From Epiperipatus broadwayi (lineage: Eukaryota > Onychophora > Udeonychophora > Euonychophora > Peripatidae), in NCBI GenBank assembly GCA_028023455.1, contig JAQFVV010012672.1, positions 620,001 through 684,000 of the forward strand: a stretch of 64,000 nucleotides of DNA, in the 5' to 3' direction. Shown here piece after piece: positions 11,799 through 23,590 of the stretch. The translations under genes and the position numbers were made by a program. A model generated the notes under the pieces. That model did not search any database. It had not been told where the DNA came from and saw only the letters and a program-made list of their open reading frames with translations. Each line of letters opens with the position of its first letter. The first letter of the stretch is position 1.

Positions 11799-13542
11799 CA
11801 CCTGGGTCTTGTTTTATGTGGTAGATAGGTTTCTCAGAAAACGCACACAAAAGAAATCGCACAAAAATAGACTTAACTTACCTTGAAAAATGGGGGATAC
11901 GTACTGTAATTTGCAAAAATCGCGTAAAAGCATAGCAACAACGTAAAATTACTTTTAAATTCGCATAAAAAAAAATAAGGAAATAAAATATGACTAATAA
12001 AAAATTTCAAATTTGAATAAAATTGATATAAGACACTTTTTTTCCCTTTTTTATTAACTACAGTATTTAATTTTATTCAAAACAATATATTTTTATGCGT
12101 AATTTACAGTATTTTACATTTTTTCATACATGTACAGTATTTTAATCATTATCGCTAATTGACGATATGCAAGTTCGTTTGTGAACTAGTAAGATATCAG
12201 ATTCGTCATAAGAGGAAATACAACTAGCACCAACTTTATTTTTTTTAATTGCTCTTATAGTACACTTGCCCAAACTAAAATGTTTTCCAATCACTGTTGA
12301 TCCTTTCCATTTCGGTAAGCGATCTAAAATTGAAATTTTTGTTTCCAAAGAAATTCATTTTTTTTGGGTGTTTTTCCCTTTCCATTAGTGAAGTATTGAA
12401 TAGCTTCATGCTCTTAGATCTAAATGTGTCAGTTTCACCTATTCATATAGAAAGTAGGTTGAAGTAAAGAGTGTGTCCGCACTTTTCTTCCAAAGTCGTA
12501 AGCTTGTGTTTAAGACCTGTAGAGGTCCCTATCTTCGCATTTTTAGGCGCATACTCTTGATGTTTACAGCCTTAATAAAATATTACGTAATGTATATATG
12601 CTTAATAAATTTATAATTACCTCTCCATTAGGGTAAACTAAAAGTTTAAAATAAAAATAAGAACTTAGACTTATGATAATAAAAAGTCACATACTCACCA
12701 CTGTTGGGCAAAATTTAATTAAAACTAACAATTAAAAATTAAATTCTTATGTTTGTCTTTAATTTTTTAATTTTCAATTCCATTTAAAAATCAAATTTCA
12801 TTGTTTCACATTATATTAATTTCAGATCACGTTACGTAATTTTTAAATTGTTAATTATAATTAAAAATCAGATTTGAATTGTCAAATTTAATTGTGCCCA
12901 CCGCTGTTACTCACCTTTTAAAAATAAACTCGCAGACACTAAATGATTAATTGATTACGTACTCTCTTTTTAAAAAGCAAAAATATAATGTGATTTAAAA
13001 TGCAAAAACAACACGCATAGTATAAGCATGTATAATGTTTGAACAGATTTACATTTTGTAAAATTTATTACTTGCAGACACTAAATGATTAATTGATTAC
13101 ATACTCCTTTTTTTTAAAAGCAAAAATAGAATGTGATTTAAAATGCAAAAACAACAACATGCATAGTATAGGCATCTATAACATTTGAACAGATTTACAT
13201 TATAATCTTGTAAAATTTAATGTCTGTATATAAAATGGTGAAATCCTGATTTTAAGTGAATTATGAACTTCTTTATTGCATAAAATCTATTACAGTACTA
13301 TTATAAAGCGCTGAAAATATTGAAATTATTAGATGGAGGTCAAACTCCAATAATGCGCAATTACTTTAAATATGACGTTTGAGTGCACAAAATTTACATT
13401 TAAAGTAATAGTGCGTTATCGGAGCTTGAATTCTGATCTAATAATTTTTATCGCATAAAAGAAAACCGCGTACAAAGATCTTAAGAAGAAACATGAATCG
13501 CAAAACTTCAAAAATCATATTTAAAAAATCCACATAAAGGTG
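11799..13542 (-). mobile_element. Tigger/pogo-like element, copy A (internally deleted)
   Basis: The element is flanked by TA (11797-11798 and 13543-13544). Its left end, CACCTGGGTCTTGTTTTATG, is shared with three other copies in this window (B, C and D). Its right end keeps the subterminal AAGAAGAAACATGAATCGCA block seen in copy C, but the last inverted-repeat bases are partly deleted. A pogo-type helix-turn-helix fragment is encoded on the minus strand (12142-12348). No catalytic domain is present. I infer an internal-deletion derivative. Confidence 0.75.
12142..12348 (-). pseudogene. pogo/Tigger transposase N-terminal HTH relic
   Basis: A 68-codon minus-strand frame starts METKISILDRL and contains STVIGKHFSLGKCTIRAIKK. 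This is the psq/CENP-B-type helix-turn-helix layout used by Tigger transposases to bind their terminal repeats (alternating hydrophobics, then a G-x-ST-[IV]-x-x-I recognition helix). The full enzyme would be several hundred residues with a DDD catalytic core. Here the frame stops 343 bp from the element end, and an acidic SDND tail follows, so the middle has been deleted. It is not functional. The homologous stretches in copies B and D are also broken. Confidence 0.7.
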
Positions 13543-13544
13543 TA

Positions 13545-14525
13545 TCCTTTTAATTTGTTCAATTCCAGTTAATTGTGAAACTGTCAACTTGCATAAATAG
13601 TTATAGAGAGATGACACTATTGGTCCATATTACAGTACATGTATAGATATTGCTACCATGAAAGGCCCCTTGTTAATGTAGTTAGAACACACAACGTGAA
13701 ATTTAAATCTGGACTGAGTAAAATTTAGAAATTTTTTTCAGATTCCTTATTGTTAGATATAAAACAAAGATGGATATCCATTAAAATTCTCCTCACTTTG
13801 TAATTGGCAGTGTTGATAAGTAATACTTTCTCTTTCAATGTGTCTCAATGGAAGCAAAATGCTGTTAAAGAGAACTTTGCTTTGCAGTGAGCTTTTTAAA
13901 AGCTCTTTTTATCTATTTACATATTTATCAAAAATGATTTATATATTCTTTGTCGGTTGTGTGTATTTGTTTTAGAAGTAAAATGGCCATTAACATAACT
14001 TCTCTCACTCAATTCAAACTTGTAATTTGATGAAAATGGTGATACAAGATTTTAATTAGTTCCATTCCAGTTCATATGTTACATTTCTGTGTAAAATATA
14101 TATTGTGTTTTGTGTGTGTATGAAAGATTTTAAAATATCTTTATAAGTAATAAGAAAATATTCAGTTGATTATTTGCCACTTTTTTTAATACTGTTCAAA
14201 ATCAATGTCTTATTTTGGATATTAGAATTTTTTTCCCTTTAAATGATTGCATATATTTTTATATGCAGACATCATTGAATAATATTGGCATATCTTCAAA
14301 TTCATTACTTCTAGAAACCAAAATTTGCATTGAATTTTTTCTGCAACTTTTTTTTCTTATCATTTAAGATATTTCTGAATTTGTCTTAGTTTGCAATTAG
14401 TCATTTGAAATGTTGCTTTAGAAATTTTTTGCTTACATGTGTTTATTAAGTTACTATAAACAGACACATTATTTTTTATTTCTATCTCAAAAGATAAGGT
14501 CATTTATAACATATATCTTAATATC
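13545..14525. other. AT-rich non-coding stretch
   Basis: No supported feature. Confidence 0.4.
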
Positions 14526-14533
14526 TGCTAACC

Positions 14534-14953
14534 CAGAGGTCCCCAACCCTATGCCTGTGGGCACTATGGTGCCCGCAGACCATTTTACATGTGCCCGCCG
14601 CTATCTGAACACGATAAAAATTATCTGATACAAATAAATTTAATTTTTAAAATTTCTTATAAATTATTGTATTATATTGTAATCAAATTGTAGGGCATAC
14701 TATACTTTTACAGCGTAAAAATATAAACGTTAATTATATGTTAAAATTTTATTTTTGAAATAAATATTTTTTTGTACATTATGTGTATTATTAACAATAT
14801 CCAACTATAAATTTACATTGAAAAAATAAAGGGTGCCGGCCACCTGGTTGAAAAAATAAAGTGCCCGCCACTTGGTTGAAAAAATAAATGGTCCCGCCAC
14901 CTGGCCAGTATTATAGAATGTGCTCTTAAGTGCAAAAAGATTGGGTACCCCTG
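14534..14953. mobile_element. hAT MITE, copy 1 (420 bp)
   Basis: The ends are CAGAGGTCCCCAACCCT and, inverted, CAGGGGTACCCAATC. A perfect 8 bp duplication, TGCTAACC, flanks it at 14526-14533 and 14954-14961. The 8 bp duplication and CAGNGGT-type ends define the hAT superfamily. GTGCCCGC-type words near both ends form subterminal repeats, and a short internal triplication built on GGTTGAAAAAATAAA lies at 14818-14890. There is no coding capacity, so it must have been moved by a transposase supplied in trans. A second copy lies inverted at 34446. Confidence 0.92.
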
Positions 14954-14961
14954 TGCTAACC

Positions 14962-15835
14962 TATTAAAAAAAACATGCTAACCACATGAATGCATTTTTC
15001 AGCCCTGGGCTTCTTCATTGTCTCGCCATCAAAAAATTTATAGAATAGATACAAATTTGTTATGTTATATTTTTGTTAACTATGTTATCAAATTGGTTGA
15101 AATTATCAAGACAAATAGAATTTTTTTTTTTTTTTTTTAAAAAGTTTTGAATTCATTAATCAAACTAATCTGACTTGAAATATATCCCTATACATTACAT
15201 GCTGATCCTTTTTTTTTTTGTATTCTTAATATCTTTTAATTTCTGCAGTAAACTTCTGAAATACTTCAATATCTTGTGTAATTAGAATGCATTTGAGAAC
15301 ATTTTTATTATGCAAATGGTTTCTTAACTCTCATTAAAACCATGATCAAATTCTTTTGGAAAATGGGTTACTATTTCTTTGCTTCATGTACTCAGTTTAT
15401 AATTTATGCTATTATAATAGTTGATTCATGTAACATTCCAATTTATTTTATTAAACACATTTTCACCTTTTTACATATCCTTTCTCTTAAATTAAATAGT
15501 TGATTCAGTAATATCCAAAATAAAAGTGTAAAACATGAAAATGTAGAATGCATTGATTAATGTAGCGTTTAACAAATCATTAGAAAAATATCAGTAGAAA
15601 ATAACTGCTGATTAATAGATAATATTTGTGTGTTTCAATAATATACTTTATTGTACAAAAATAGATTACATGAATTTGTTGTTTTCCAAAAATTACATTG
15701 TTGAAAATACATGGTTTAAAACTATATAGCTTTGGAACAAACAGAAAAAATTGTTAAAAAAAGGGATATGTAAAACAAACAACAACAACAAAAAAAATTG
15801 TTCTTGTTTACAGAAAAGTCTTATTTTATTTTCTG
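14962..15835. other. non-coding; 18-nt poly-T run
   Basis: T18 at 15121-15138. Otherwise this is AT-rich sequence with no identified feature. Confidence 0.4.
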
Positions 15836-16116
15836 AGGTTATGTTTTGTCTCAGGTTTTTAATAGTGACCATGTAGCAGCAAATATATCTGGCTGTGCAA
15901 TTTTGCCATCTCTGGCCTTCAGTTATTTGAGCTTATTAGAGAATGTGGCTGGGTGCTTTGTGGTATCGTCTCCAAGGCAGAAAGTACATCTGGTGCACCA
16001 GAAACTATATAAACAGAAAGTTGCTGCACGAGCTGCTGATATATGTTATTTTGTCTATAGATGTTAATCATAATTTCTCAGTATTTGTTAAGAACTGTGC
16101 AGGTGTGAAATAGGGG

Positions 16117-17527
16117 CTATTGTGTTTCTTCTTCCCTGTGGTACAAAGAGCAAACAGCACCAATTTTGTTGTAAAACCTGCGGTATTTAAGGAAATAGGA
16201 GGTAGGTAGAGCATGAAGATTTACCTTTAAAAGAAAGTCGAAAAATTTGGGTTCCATTGACCATTTTTTAAATCGCTGCATCAAACGACTATTGTTCATT
16301 TTTAGCATGGGTGAGTAAGGATCTGTTGTTATGTCTGGGTATAACATATTATAAATAGTCCAATAGGTGTATCTACCAACACCCAAAAAAGACACCTGAT
16401 CATAAATGCTTTGAAGTTGGTTTGCGAGCAAAGACCAATATCCTTGTGATGGTGGTGGTCGGTCTGTGGGTGTTATTTGAAGGATGCATTCGAGAGCTGG
16501 AAAACTTATCAAGGCAGCTAGGAGATTAATACTTTTTTGTTTGTGAAAAATTTGTATGGAATGAAGACCTAATCCATTTCTGATTATTGGAAGATTAAGT
16601 CGTTTTACAGAGATGGAGACTACTTTTCTGCGCCATAATAGCTTGCTGCAGAGTGAGTAAATGGACGAAATGAAAGATTTAGTGAAATTTATGATTGGTG
16701 AGTAATAGGTTATTTTTGTAGTTACAAGCTGATTGAAAAGGCATATTTTTGCATATAATGAGAGGTAGATTGTAGAGAGAAGGGGTTGTATGTTCAGCAT
16801 CATCTTTCAGCTTTTTCTGGATCTTTTGTCTCATTGCAGAGGGCCCTAGGTAGAAAGGAAACCCAAGAAAATTAGTTGGTTTCCCATGATAAACGTGTGT
16901 ATTTATCTTGCCAGTGTAATGAAACCAAACTGATGTTTTGTTAATATTGATTTTGAGTTTATATTTGAGGGGGTATTCATTAAGTATTTTTTCCAGAGTA
17001 GGTCGTTGTTTTTTGGATGTAAGAAAAACAGTAAAATCATCCATGTATGCAATACATGGTATACATAGTCCAGTGTATGGAATTTGGATTCCTTGTAATT
17101 TTTGTTGTATTTTGTTTATGAGAGGGTTAATGTAGAACATAAATAATAACGGAGTGGAGATCCTTGAGGTATGGATTGGTGGGGAGAGAAGGAAGGTGAT
17201 GTTCTACCATTAATTGTAATATGGATTTCACGACTAAGGAGTAGATTGGTTAGTAGGCATAAGAGATAGCAAGGTATTTTGGTGTCTGCAAGTGTCTCAA
17301 TTAAAAGTTTCAATAGGGACTGAGTCAGAAGCAGCCTCAATGTCAATTTGAACAGCCATTGGAGCATACTTTTTCTGCTCTCTAACTGAATTTACAGTGG
17401 TTATGAAAATGAGGGCAGCTTGGTCTGTTGAGAAGCCTTTTTTTGCATGTTGTATTGGTGATAATAGAGGGAGGAGATATGGTTCGATTTTATCTTTTAG
17501 AATCTTTTCCAGAAATTTTAATATCAA
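16117..17527 (-). pseudogene. reverse transcriptase relic (LINE ORF2)
   Basis: This encoded the RT that copies the element's own RNA at a nicked target. Reading minus from 17527, successive overlapping frames give a GFSTDQAA segment, then palm motif A as QIDIEAASDSVP (catalytic Asp in IDIE; families usually have AFDSV). Next is IPQGSPL (the QGSPLSP motif), then motif C as AYMDDF with both catalytic Asp present. A thumb-type LNLPIIRNGLGL motif follows and then a CSLYHREEET segment, typical of the zinc-knuckle tail of such proteins. At least three frame changes (near 17.3, 17.13 and 16.7 kb) and a premature stop at 16117 inactivate it. The clade (CR1, Jockey or L1-like) cannot be settled by eye. 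Confidence 0.85.
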
Positions 17528-17935
17528 GGGAGCTCATGGAGATTGGTCGCAGATTAGATAGATTGGATATTGAAGCTTGTTTTTTGATGAATGGAACTAA
17601 GGAGATTGGATATAGATCTTTTATGTTAAACACCCTTTGTTATAGATAATTTGCTAAATCACATAGATATGTGGTGGTAAACTGAGTGAGATGTGAAAAA
17701 TACAAATTTGGGGATTCCATGTGGTCCTGGATGACAAGAGTTTGGAATTGTGGTTAGCTTCAGCAAGAAATCAGTAGCATGGAAAGGTTTATCTAACTCT
17801 GGTTGGCCAAATAGATCTTCAGGTGGTGTGAAGGCACAATGTGACTGCAGCTTTTGTTTGAAATATTTGTATATTGACTATCATATTGTGTCTGACTTTG
17901 GTAATACCATTGGTTTCAAGTGCTTGTGGAACTCT

Positions 17936-18001
17936 GACAGTGGAAGGATACCCCAGAGTCCATCTAATGACAGTGGAAGGATACCCCAGAGTCCATCTAA
18001 T
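17936..18001. repeat. 33 bp perfect tandem duplication in the LINE
   Basis: The unit beginning GACAGTGGAAGGATACCCCA occurs twice back to back (17936-17968 and 17969-18001), identical over 33 bp. On the minus strand it adds 11 in-frame residues (LDGLWGILPLS, twice). Confidence 0.95.
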
Positions 18002-18060
18002 ATACCCTCGTGTCCAGGTGGGTTGTTTGATAATATTTGTTATTATTAAAAACTATATAG

Positions 18061-19985
18061 AAAGGCAGAATTTATTATTTCTGTTAAGTTACAATTTCCC
18101 TTTATATTTAGCTATTATGTAAACACAAGTTTTAACATGTACATTATTACCTATTTTAATTCTTGCTTTTTATTTTTTAAAATTAAAATCAATTTTGATG
18201 AAATATGAACTTTTTCTTTGTATCTATCTGTAATAAATCAATGTAAAAAATTGTAAGTATTTGCATTGCATCATTAAGCAACTGCTATACATAACTGAAC
18301 ATAGCTTCAAGTAATGGTTATGCACTACTTCATTATAAAAGTGAAAACTTTCACTCAGAATTTTTCTAATTTTTTCCAACATATTTTACTGGATTATTTG
18401 AATTTTATTGGGAAATAATATAATTTAAAAAAATTTAAACTGTCAGTGTTTTCATTTATTTTGAATGAAATATACACCTATCTACAACCATGACCAAAAA
18501 AATCTCATTTGCAGAATAGTATGTAATGGAACAGTATAGACTTAGAAATTTTAATGTTTATCAGATTACTAACATCATCATCAATTAAATGTATTTTAAA
18601 TTGTCCTTATTGCAATCTTTATAGTTATTTGGCAGTATTATGCTCTGAGTATTTTAGCTTAGTGATATAAATAAATTGTTGCTAAGAAAAAGTTCCATTA
18701 ATCAATACCTGATAGAGGAACATGGGGAAAAAAAATTGTCTATATAATGTGATGCATCAACATTTTCTCTGGTTTCTCCAAGCAATGACCTTATAATAAA
18801 TAGAAATCTATTATTTTCAGAGAATCGATTTGAATGATTAATAGATGTTGCTATCTTTTCCATACTCTTTTGGATAGTTTGTGGCTATCTTTTTTTATAT
18901 GGTTAATTATTGAGCAAATAATTTCCTATAAATCTTTGAAAAAGTATTTTCATGAGGGAAAATATGTATGCAACTACATTTAATTACAAATGATTCTTCA
19001 ATTTTTTTATTTTACTCAAAATCTTTTTACAAATTATTTTTTACTAAATCCCAGGTATTTTTTAACTCATTTTAATATTTTTCATTTATTTGGGGTAAGG
19101 AATAGGTATTATTAATTTTTGTATATTATTTAGCTTTATAATCAATTAGCTGGTTCTAGTATTAAGAGATTTATTTGAAGTAATTATTTATGTTGGTAAT
19201 TGAAAATTATCTTAATAAACATTTAATACAAATAATGAAAAAAACATATTATAATTTTTTTATTGAATGTAAAAAATTTCAATTAAATATTGTAAATTTG
19301 TAGCTGAAAGATTTTGTTATTGATAGCTTTCATTTTTAGCCAAAATCTATGTGAAATGTGTATTAGTTGATTGAAAGAATTTTGAAAGACTTTATCTGAT
19401 AAGATAATTAATGCTTTAATCTCAGAATTTCTCAAGATTTTAAAGAAATTTGATTTTATCTCATTAGCAGCCTGGAATCACTGATAAATAACTTTAAAAA
19501 AGCTTTATTTTTTTTTCTTTGGTTTTGTAGCATTTACCAGATGGGTGGATTTTTTTTTTTCTGAGTGAAAATTTTTAAAATTGTGTAAAAAGATTTGTAC
19601 ATATACTTCTATGAAAAAAAAATCTATTTAAAACACTTTGTGTAAGTCTTGATTTTCTATCCTACCTAGATTAATGATTTTTCTGGTTTAAGAAAACTTA
19701 TAATATTTCAACAATATACTTATTTTTCCTCATTATATCCATATCTAGTTTTAAAGCAGTTTTATGTTGTTGTAAACTTAAATAACAACAAGACTGGAAC
19801 TTTCATTTTATTATAAAATCTTTTTTTTTTTTTGTTGATAAGAATAAAAAAAATTTTTTTCTCCAAAAATTACTACTCTTTGTATAAAATTAACTCAATT
19901 ATATATTTTCAATGATACTAAAATAATCCAATATGCAATTTTCTGCGGGATGATTTTAAATTGAAGTCTCAAAATTATTACATGG
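18061..19985. other. AT-rich non-coding stretch
   Basis: No supported feature. Several long T and A runs occur. Confidence 0.45.
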
Positions 19986-21842
19986 ATATATTATAACGAT
20001 CCGGATTTTGACTTAACGTAAACTGCACTACTGGGCGCCATCTAGGCCTTTGAACCTAGAAAAATTTATAAAGTAGGCAGATACGTAAGTAAAAAAAAAA
20101 AAAATTTTTTTTATATATTTTGATATCCGGTCATTAGCCCATTGTCACTAGCTCAGTGGAAGAACAGAGATTTATATTTTATAAAAAATTCTTATCTAAG
20201 AATATATAAAAAAGAATAAAATAAGCCACTGCCAGTAATTATACACACAAACATTTATTTACGCACATATATATATATAAATTTAACATTATTATTTTAG
20301 TATGTTTACGTTAACACTTAACATTATTTTTAACTTTTATTTTAGATTTTAATTTACATTTTAATTTTTATACTATTATAAGTTCGCACAGACGGATTTA
20401 TAAAATGTGTTTTTAAAATGTTGAGTATAGATCGGTTACATAGATTACACGGTCAAAAACATTTCAAAATAAACATAAACGATCAAAATACAAAATCTTT
20501 GATCCCGTCAATTGCATAGGGAATACAAGAAACCCACTGGTATTCGTCATAAGATACCGCAGTGACACCAGTAACTTAAAAGACATCCGAATAAATACAT
20601 TTTAGATACTCACCGTAAGGTATCATTATTTACCGAATGTCTATATATTTTGATCAAATATGAAAACCAAAAACATAATTAACCGATAACGAATCCATAC
20701 AACTTCCATACCCAACTTAAATTTAATGCATTTTTATTTAGAGTGTCGAGTATGAATAGACTACATAGATTTGCATTTGAAAGAAAATATTCTTTCCTTA
20801 TTTGACCTTAGGCCAAAAGTTCGCAGTCAAACCAGCTCCAATCCATCTGATACATTTATGTATTCAATGTAGCATGAAAATACGACAACACAAAATACTA
20901 TACTATCAGGAATGTACATCTGAACAGTAAGTAGAGTTAGAGAAGACATTGTCTCTCTACCAACAGTAATGCTACATCTGTTGGCAAGTAGAACAATAGA
21001 CAAAAAACTACATAGGAATGGACTGCGGTCCTTTGCCGACTTACAAACCCATCCATAGGCAAACAGAAGGTGTGTGGCGAATATATATGCAATCCTGCCC
21101 GTAACGGATCTCCTACATCTACTAATTACACCAATATATCCAATCCATTGACCAATTTAACTACGAAACAAATAATCTAAGATTACCCTCCCCTAATATA
21201 ACTTTACAAATCTATATAGCCATTCACGCCTGACTTAAGTTTAACATTTATATAATTTAATTTATCGCACAACAAAAATCATAAATAAACTTAAAGAACA
21301 AAAAAAAAAATGGAAATGATTTTACAAAAGAAATACATTAAATAAAATATCTAATTAATAAATAACGTTGGTCAGATAGAATTCTATTTCTTATAAATTA
21401 AAGACTGAAAGTTTATATTTTAAAGTTCTTAGTGTTTCAAAATGTTTTTAAAGTTCTTACGATTTTTAAAACGTTCCTCTTTATCCATTGCATGCCATTT
21501 GGAATCCACATTAAATCCCTCGATGATCCTGTTGTCCTCAGTGTAAGAAAAGCGATGTTTCATTTTTTTTTTTATAACAACTGAAGGGATTGATGTGTGT
21601 GTCTTTTCAATCCCTTCTCCTTCAACTCCGCACTAACACATATAGTCACATCTCATAATCTATTCCACTCACTTTTTATAGTAGCCTTTCAGATCCAATG
21701 GACATTACGTCACGACAATGTGATGGTCCTTTCGCTGAGGTCCGATTCCATTGTTTTTCATTCATTGGCTATTAAGTTTCTGTTGTTTTCCTATCTGACC
21801 GATGCTTATACATTTAAATGCCCAAGACTAGTTTACATTTGA
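19986..21842. other. compositionally distinct block of unknown origin
   Basis: From CGATCCGGATTTTGAC (about 19999) to about 21.8 kb the sequence has more CpG and C-rich words than the flanks. Apart from the Tc1-like remnant I recognise nothing. The frame at 21597-21842 has no family resemblance. Confidence 0.35.
20924..21058 (+). pseudogene. Tc1-like transposase helix-turn-helix remnant
   Basis: A 44-codon plus-strand frame contains LASRTIDKKLHRNGLRSFAD. This matches the second DNA-binding helix region of Tc1-type transposases, where a S-x-R-T-[IV]-x-x-x-L-H-x-x-G-L-R-S pattern is typical. Further short fragments follow after a stop at 21056. No DDE residues or inverted repeats were found around it. 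The surrounding 20.0-21.6 kb is clearly richer in C and G than its flanks, so it may be one old element whose ends have decayed. Identification rests on one motif. Confidence 0.45.
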
Positions 21843-22660
21843 CTAATTAAATTAATCATTTCCATTTTCTGATTACTTAATGTGTTTTCCAAAATTAAAG
21901 ATATATTTTTATCTCTAAATCTTTTAAATACCTTTTCTATTTTTAATAAAGTTTTATTTTAATAATTTTTTTTCATCTGTGCGATTTTATATATATGAGT
22001 TTAGTATAGAATTTTAATTTTCAATTTTTTATTCTTAAAAAGGAAGTTTTATTTGTGAACTTTTATTCTTTTTATGTTTACTAATAAAAAACAATGTAAC
22101 GTATGTATGTGCCCCATTACAATATTTTTGTGAGTAGCTAGTAATCTTATTGTAAATCATGTTTGGAAGTATTATTTCTAAGATTATTATGATCAATATA
22201 TATCTGCATTTTAAAAATATAAATTAACTTTTATTCAGGGTGAACCAAAAGTCACTTAAAAATAACATTATTTTTATTAACAGGTTATTTTAACATTATT
22301 AACTCTGTATATATTTTATTAATCATTCATACTGCATTCAATTAATTAAACTTCTATCAACAAAATTAAAAAGTTTAAAAAAATAATATTTTGGTGTTTT
22401 TATTTATTTTTTAATATTTTTTTTTCCTCAAAAATATATATATATATTAACTTTTGTCATTAACAGGTCATTTTGGATTACTATGTTATGAAAACAATTT
22501 TGACAAATCTAAAAACTCATTTCTAACTAGTGTTTTTCTGAAGGTTTGTGATGATGGTGTTCTAGCTGTATTTTTATATTGGACTATTTCCATCATCTAA
22601 TATGTGTGTTGAATGTCTTTAGAAAAGTTTAATTTTTAGTTAAATATTCCAAATGCATTC
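21843..22660. other. AT-rich non-coding stretch
   Basis: No supported feature. Confidence 0.4.
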
Positions 22661-22810
22661 AACTGTTAGTAATATCACAGCAAACAGGTTAGTATATGCA
22701 CCAACTGTTAGTAATATCACAGCAAACAAATGTTAATAATATCACAGCAAACAGGTTAGTATATGCACTAACTGTTAGTAATATCACAGCAAACAGGTTA
22801 GTATATGCAC
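22661..22810. repeat. 42 bp minisatellite, about 3.6 units
   Basis: Units start with AACTGTTAGTAATATCACAG at 22661, 22703 and 22770, each running to GGTTAGTATATGCAC. A partial unit (TGTTAATAATATCACAGC) is inserted after 22727. It forms the 3' tail of the SINE. Confidence 0.9.
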
Positions 22811-22954
22811 AACGTTTGAGAGGTATTTTCTCCCCTCTTCTTCAGGTGTTCTGGCCTGACCAGTGACATACTAGCATGGGATTCGAACCTGGGTCCTTAG
22901 ATTCTTGATTATTGAAATTTAAGGTAACGCTCTAACCAACTGAGCCATCCTGCC
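22661..22954 (-). mobile_element. tRNA-derived SINE with minisatellite tail
   Basis: On the minus strand from 22954: GGCAGGATGGCTCAGTTGG contains the pol III box A (TGGCTCAGTTGG). After a ~40 bp AT-rich insert, box B follows as GGTTCGAATCC (22880-22890). The tRNA-like head is followed by a body with CCAGAACACCTGAAGAAGAG and CTCTCAAACGTT, and then by the tandem 3' tail. Flanking sequence beside the head (ATTACTAATACTGTTG on the minus strand) resembles the tail unit, so target site and tail are hard to separate. The insert between boxes A and B means it is not a functional tRNA. Confidence 0.8.
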
Positions 22955-23089
22955 AAAGCAACAGTATTAGTAATTTCATATACTTATCTATGAGGTTCCT
23001 CCTGATTTCTCCTTTTTCTCAGCAAAGTTGATTTGATTTCCATACATTATGTATAGTCACACTAGGTTGCTTATGGGATTTTTTTCCAT

Positions 23090-23590
23090 TTCATGTGAGC
23101 AGCTCCACCCAAACCATCTAAACTCCCGCCTTCCCCCCTAACCACCAGCTCAGAAACCTCGGAAGAGACCCGAGGAAGCACAGGGCGGTATCACCCCAAA
23201 CACTTCCTGCTCCCCCCCACACGAGTGTTCACAAATAGATAGTGTTTTTTTAAACACTTTGAAATGAGAAAAAAAATACCCGGGCTACAAACCCCACCCC
23301 ACTAAAACCCCTGGTAAGACAACAAACCCGGAATGAAAAGGGGGAAAACAGGCCGTCAAAAAGATGGAAACCCTGAACGGGCTAAGAAAAAAAACTCCAA
23401 ATGGGGAAAAAAATAAACTATGGATAAAGAAGAAAAGGTAAATAGAAGACAATTTAAAAAATCTGAACAGATGATAACAAAACCCTAGCGATACTAGCTG
23501 AATGCTTTGAAATTTCCCCCTAACTAGTTTTGAAATTCTTATCATTTTTTTTCTGTGAGCATTCGTGGAGTTACATGTACTTGGCATAAA
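23090..23590. other. C-rich patch of unknown origin
   Basis: This strand is C-rich at 23100-23220 and mixed C- and A-rich at 23280-23480, in sharp contrast to the flanks. The minus-strand frame at 23285-23587 is Phe/Leu-rich and resembles no family I know. A retroelement leader or decayed exon is possible. Confidence 0.3.

Larger units (their letters stand above)
15836..18060 (-). mobile_element. non-LTR retrotransposon fragment
   Basis: A GC-richer block holds, on the minus strand, the order expected for a LINE ORF2. First comes a pre-RT segment with a PGPHGIP motif (PGPDGI-like, near 17.72 kb). Then come the RT palm motifs, the thumb motif, and a C-terminal Cys-rich segment (16.12-15.9 kb). 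Frameshifts break it throughout. It is truncated at its 5' end, with no endonuclease domain seen. I see no clear poly-A tail (poly-T on this strand) or flanking duplication. Confidence 0.8.

Noticed and set aside
15846-16067. 73-codon plus-strand frame with Val/Ala-rich sequence
   Set aside because: It lies antisense to the Cys-rich C-terminal part of the LINE ORF2 relic and is best explained as its shadow.
17750-18122. Overlapping plus-strand frames containing a repeated peptide (GRIPQSPSN)
   Set aside because: The repetition comes from the 33 bp duplication, and the coding sense of the LINE is the opposite strand.
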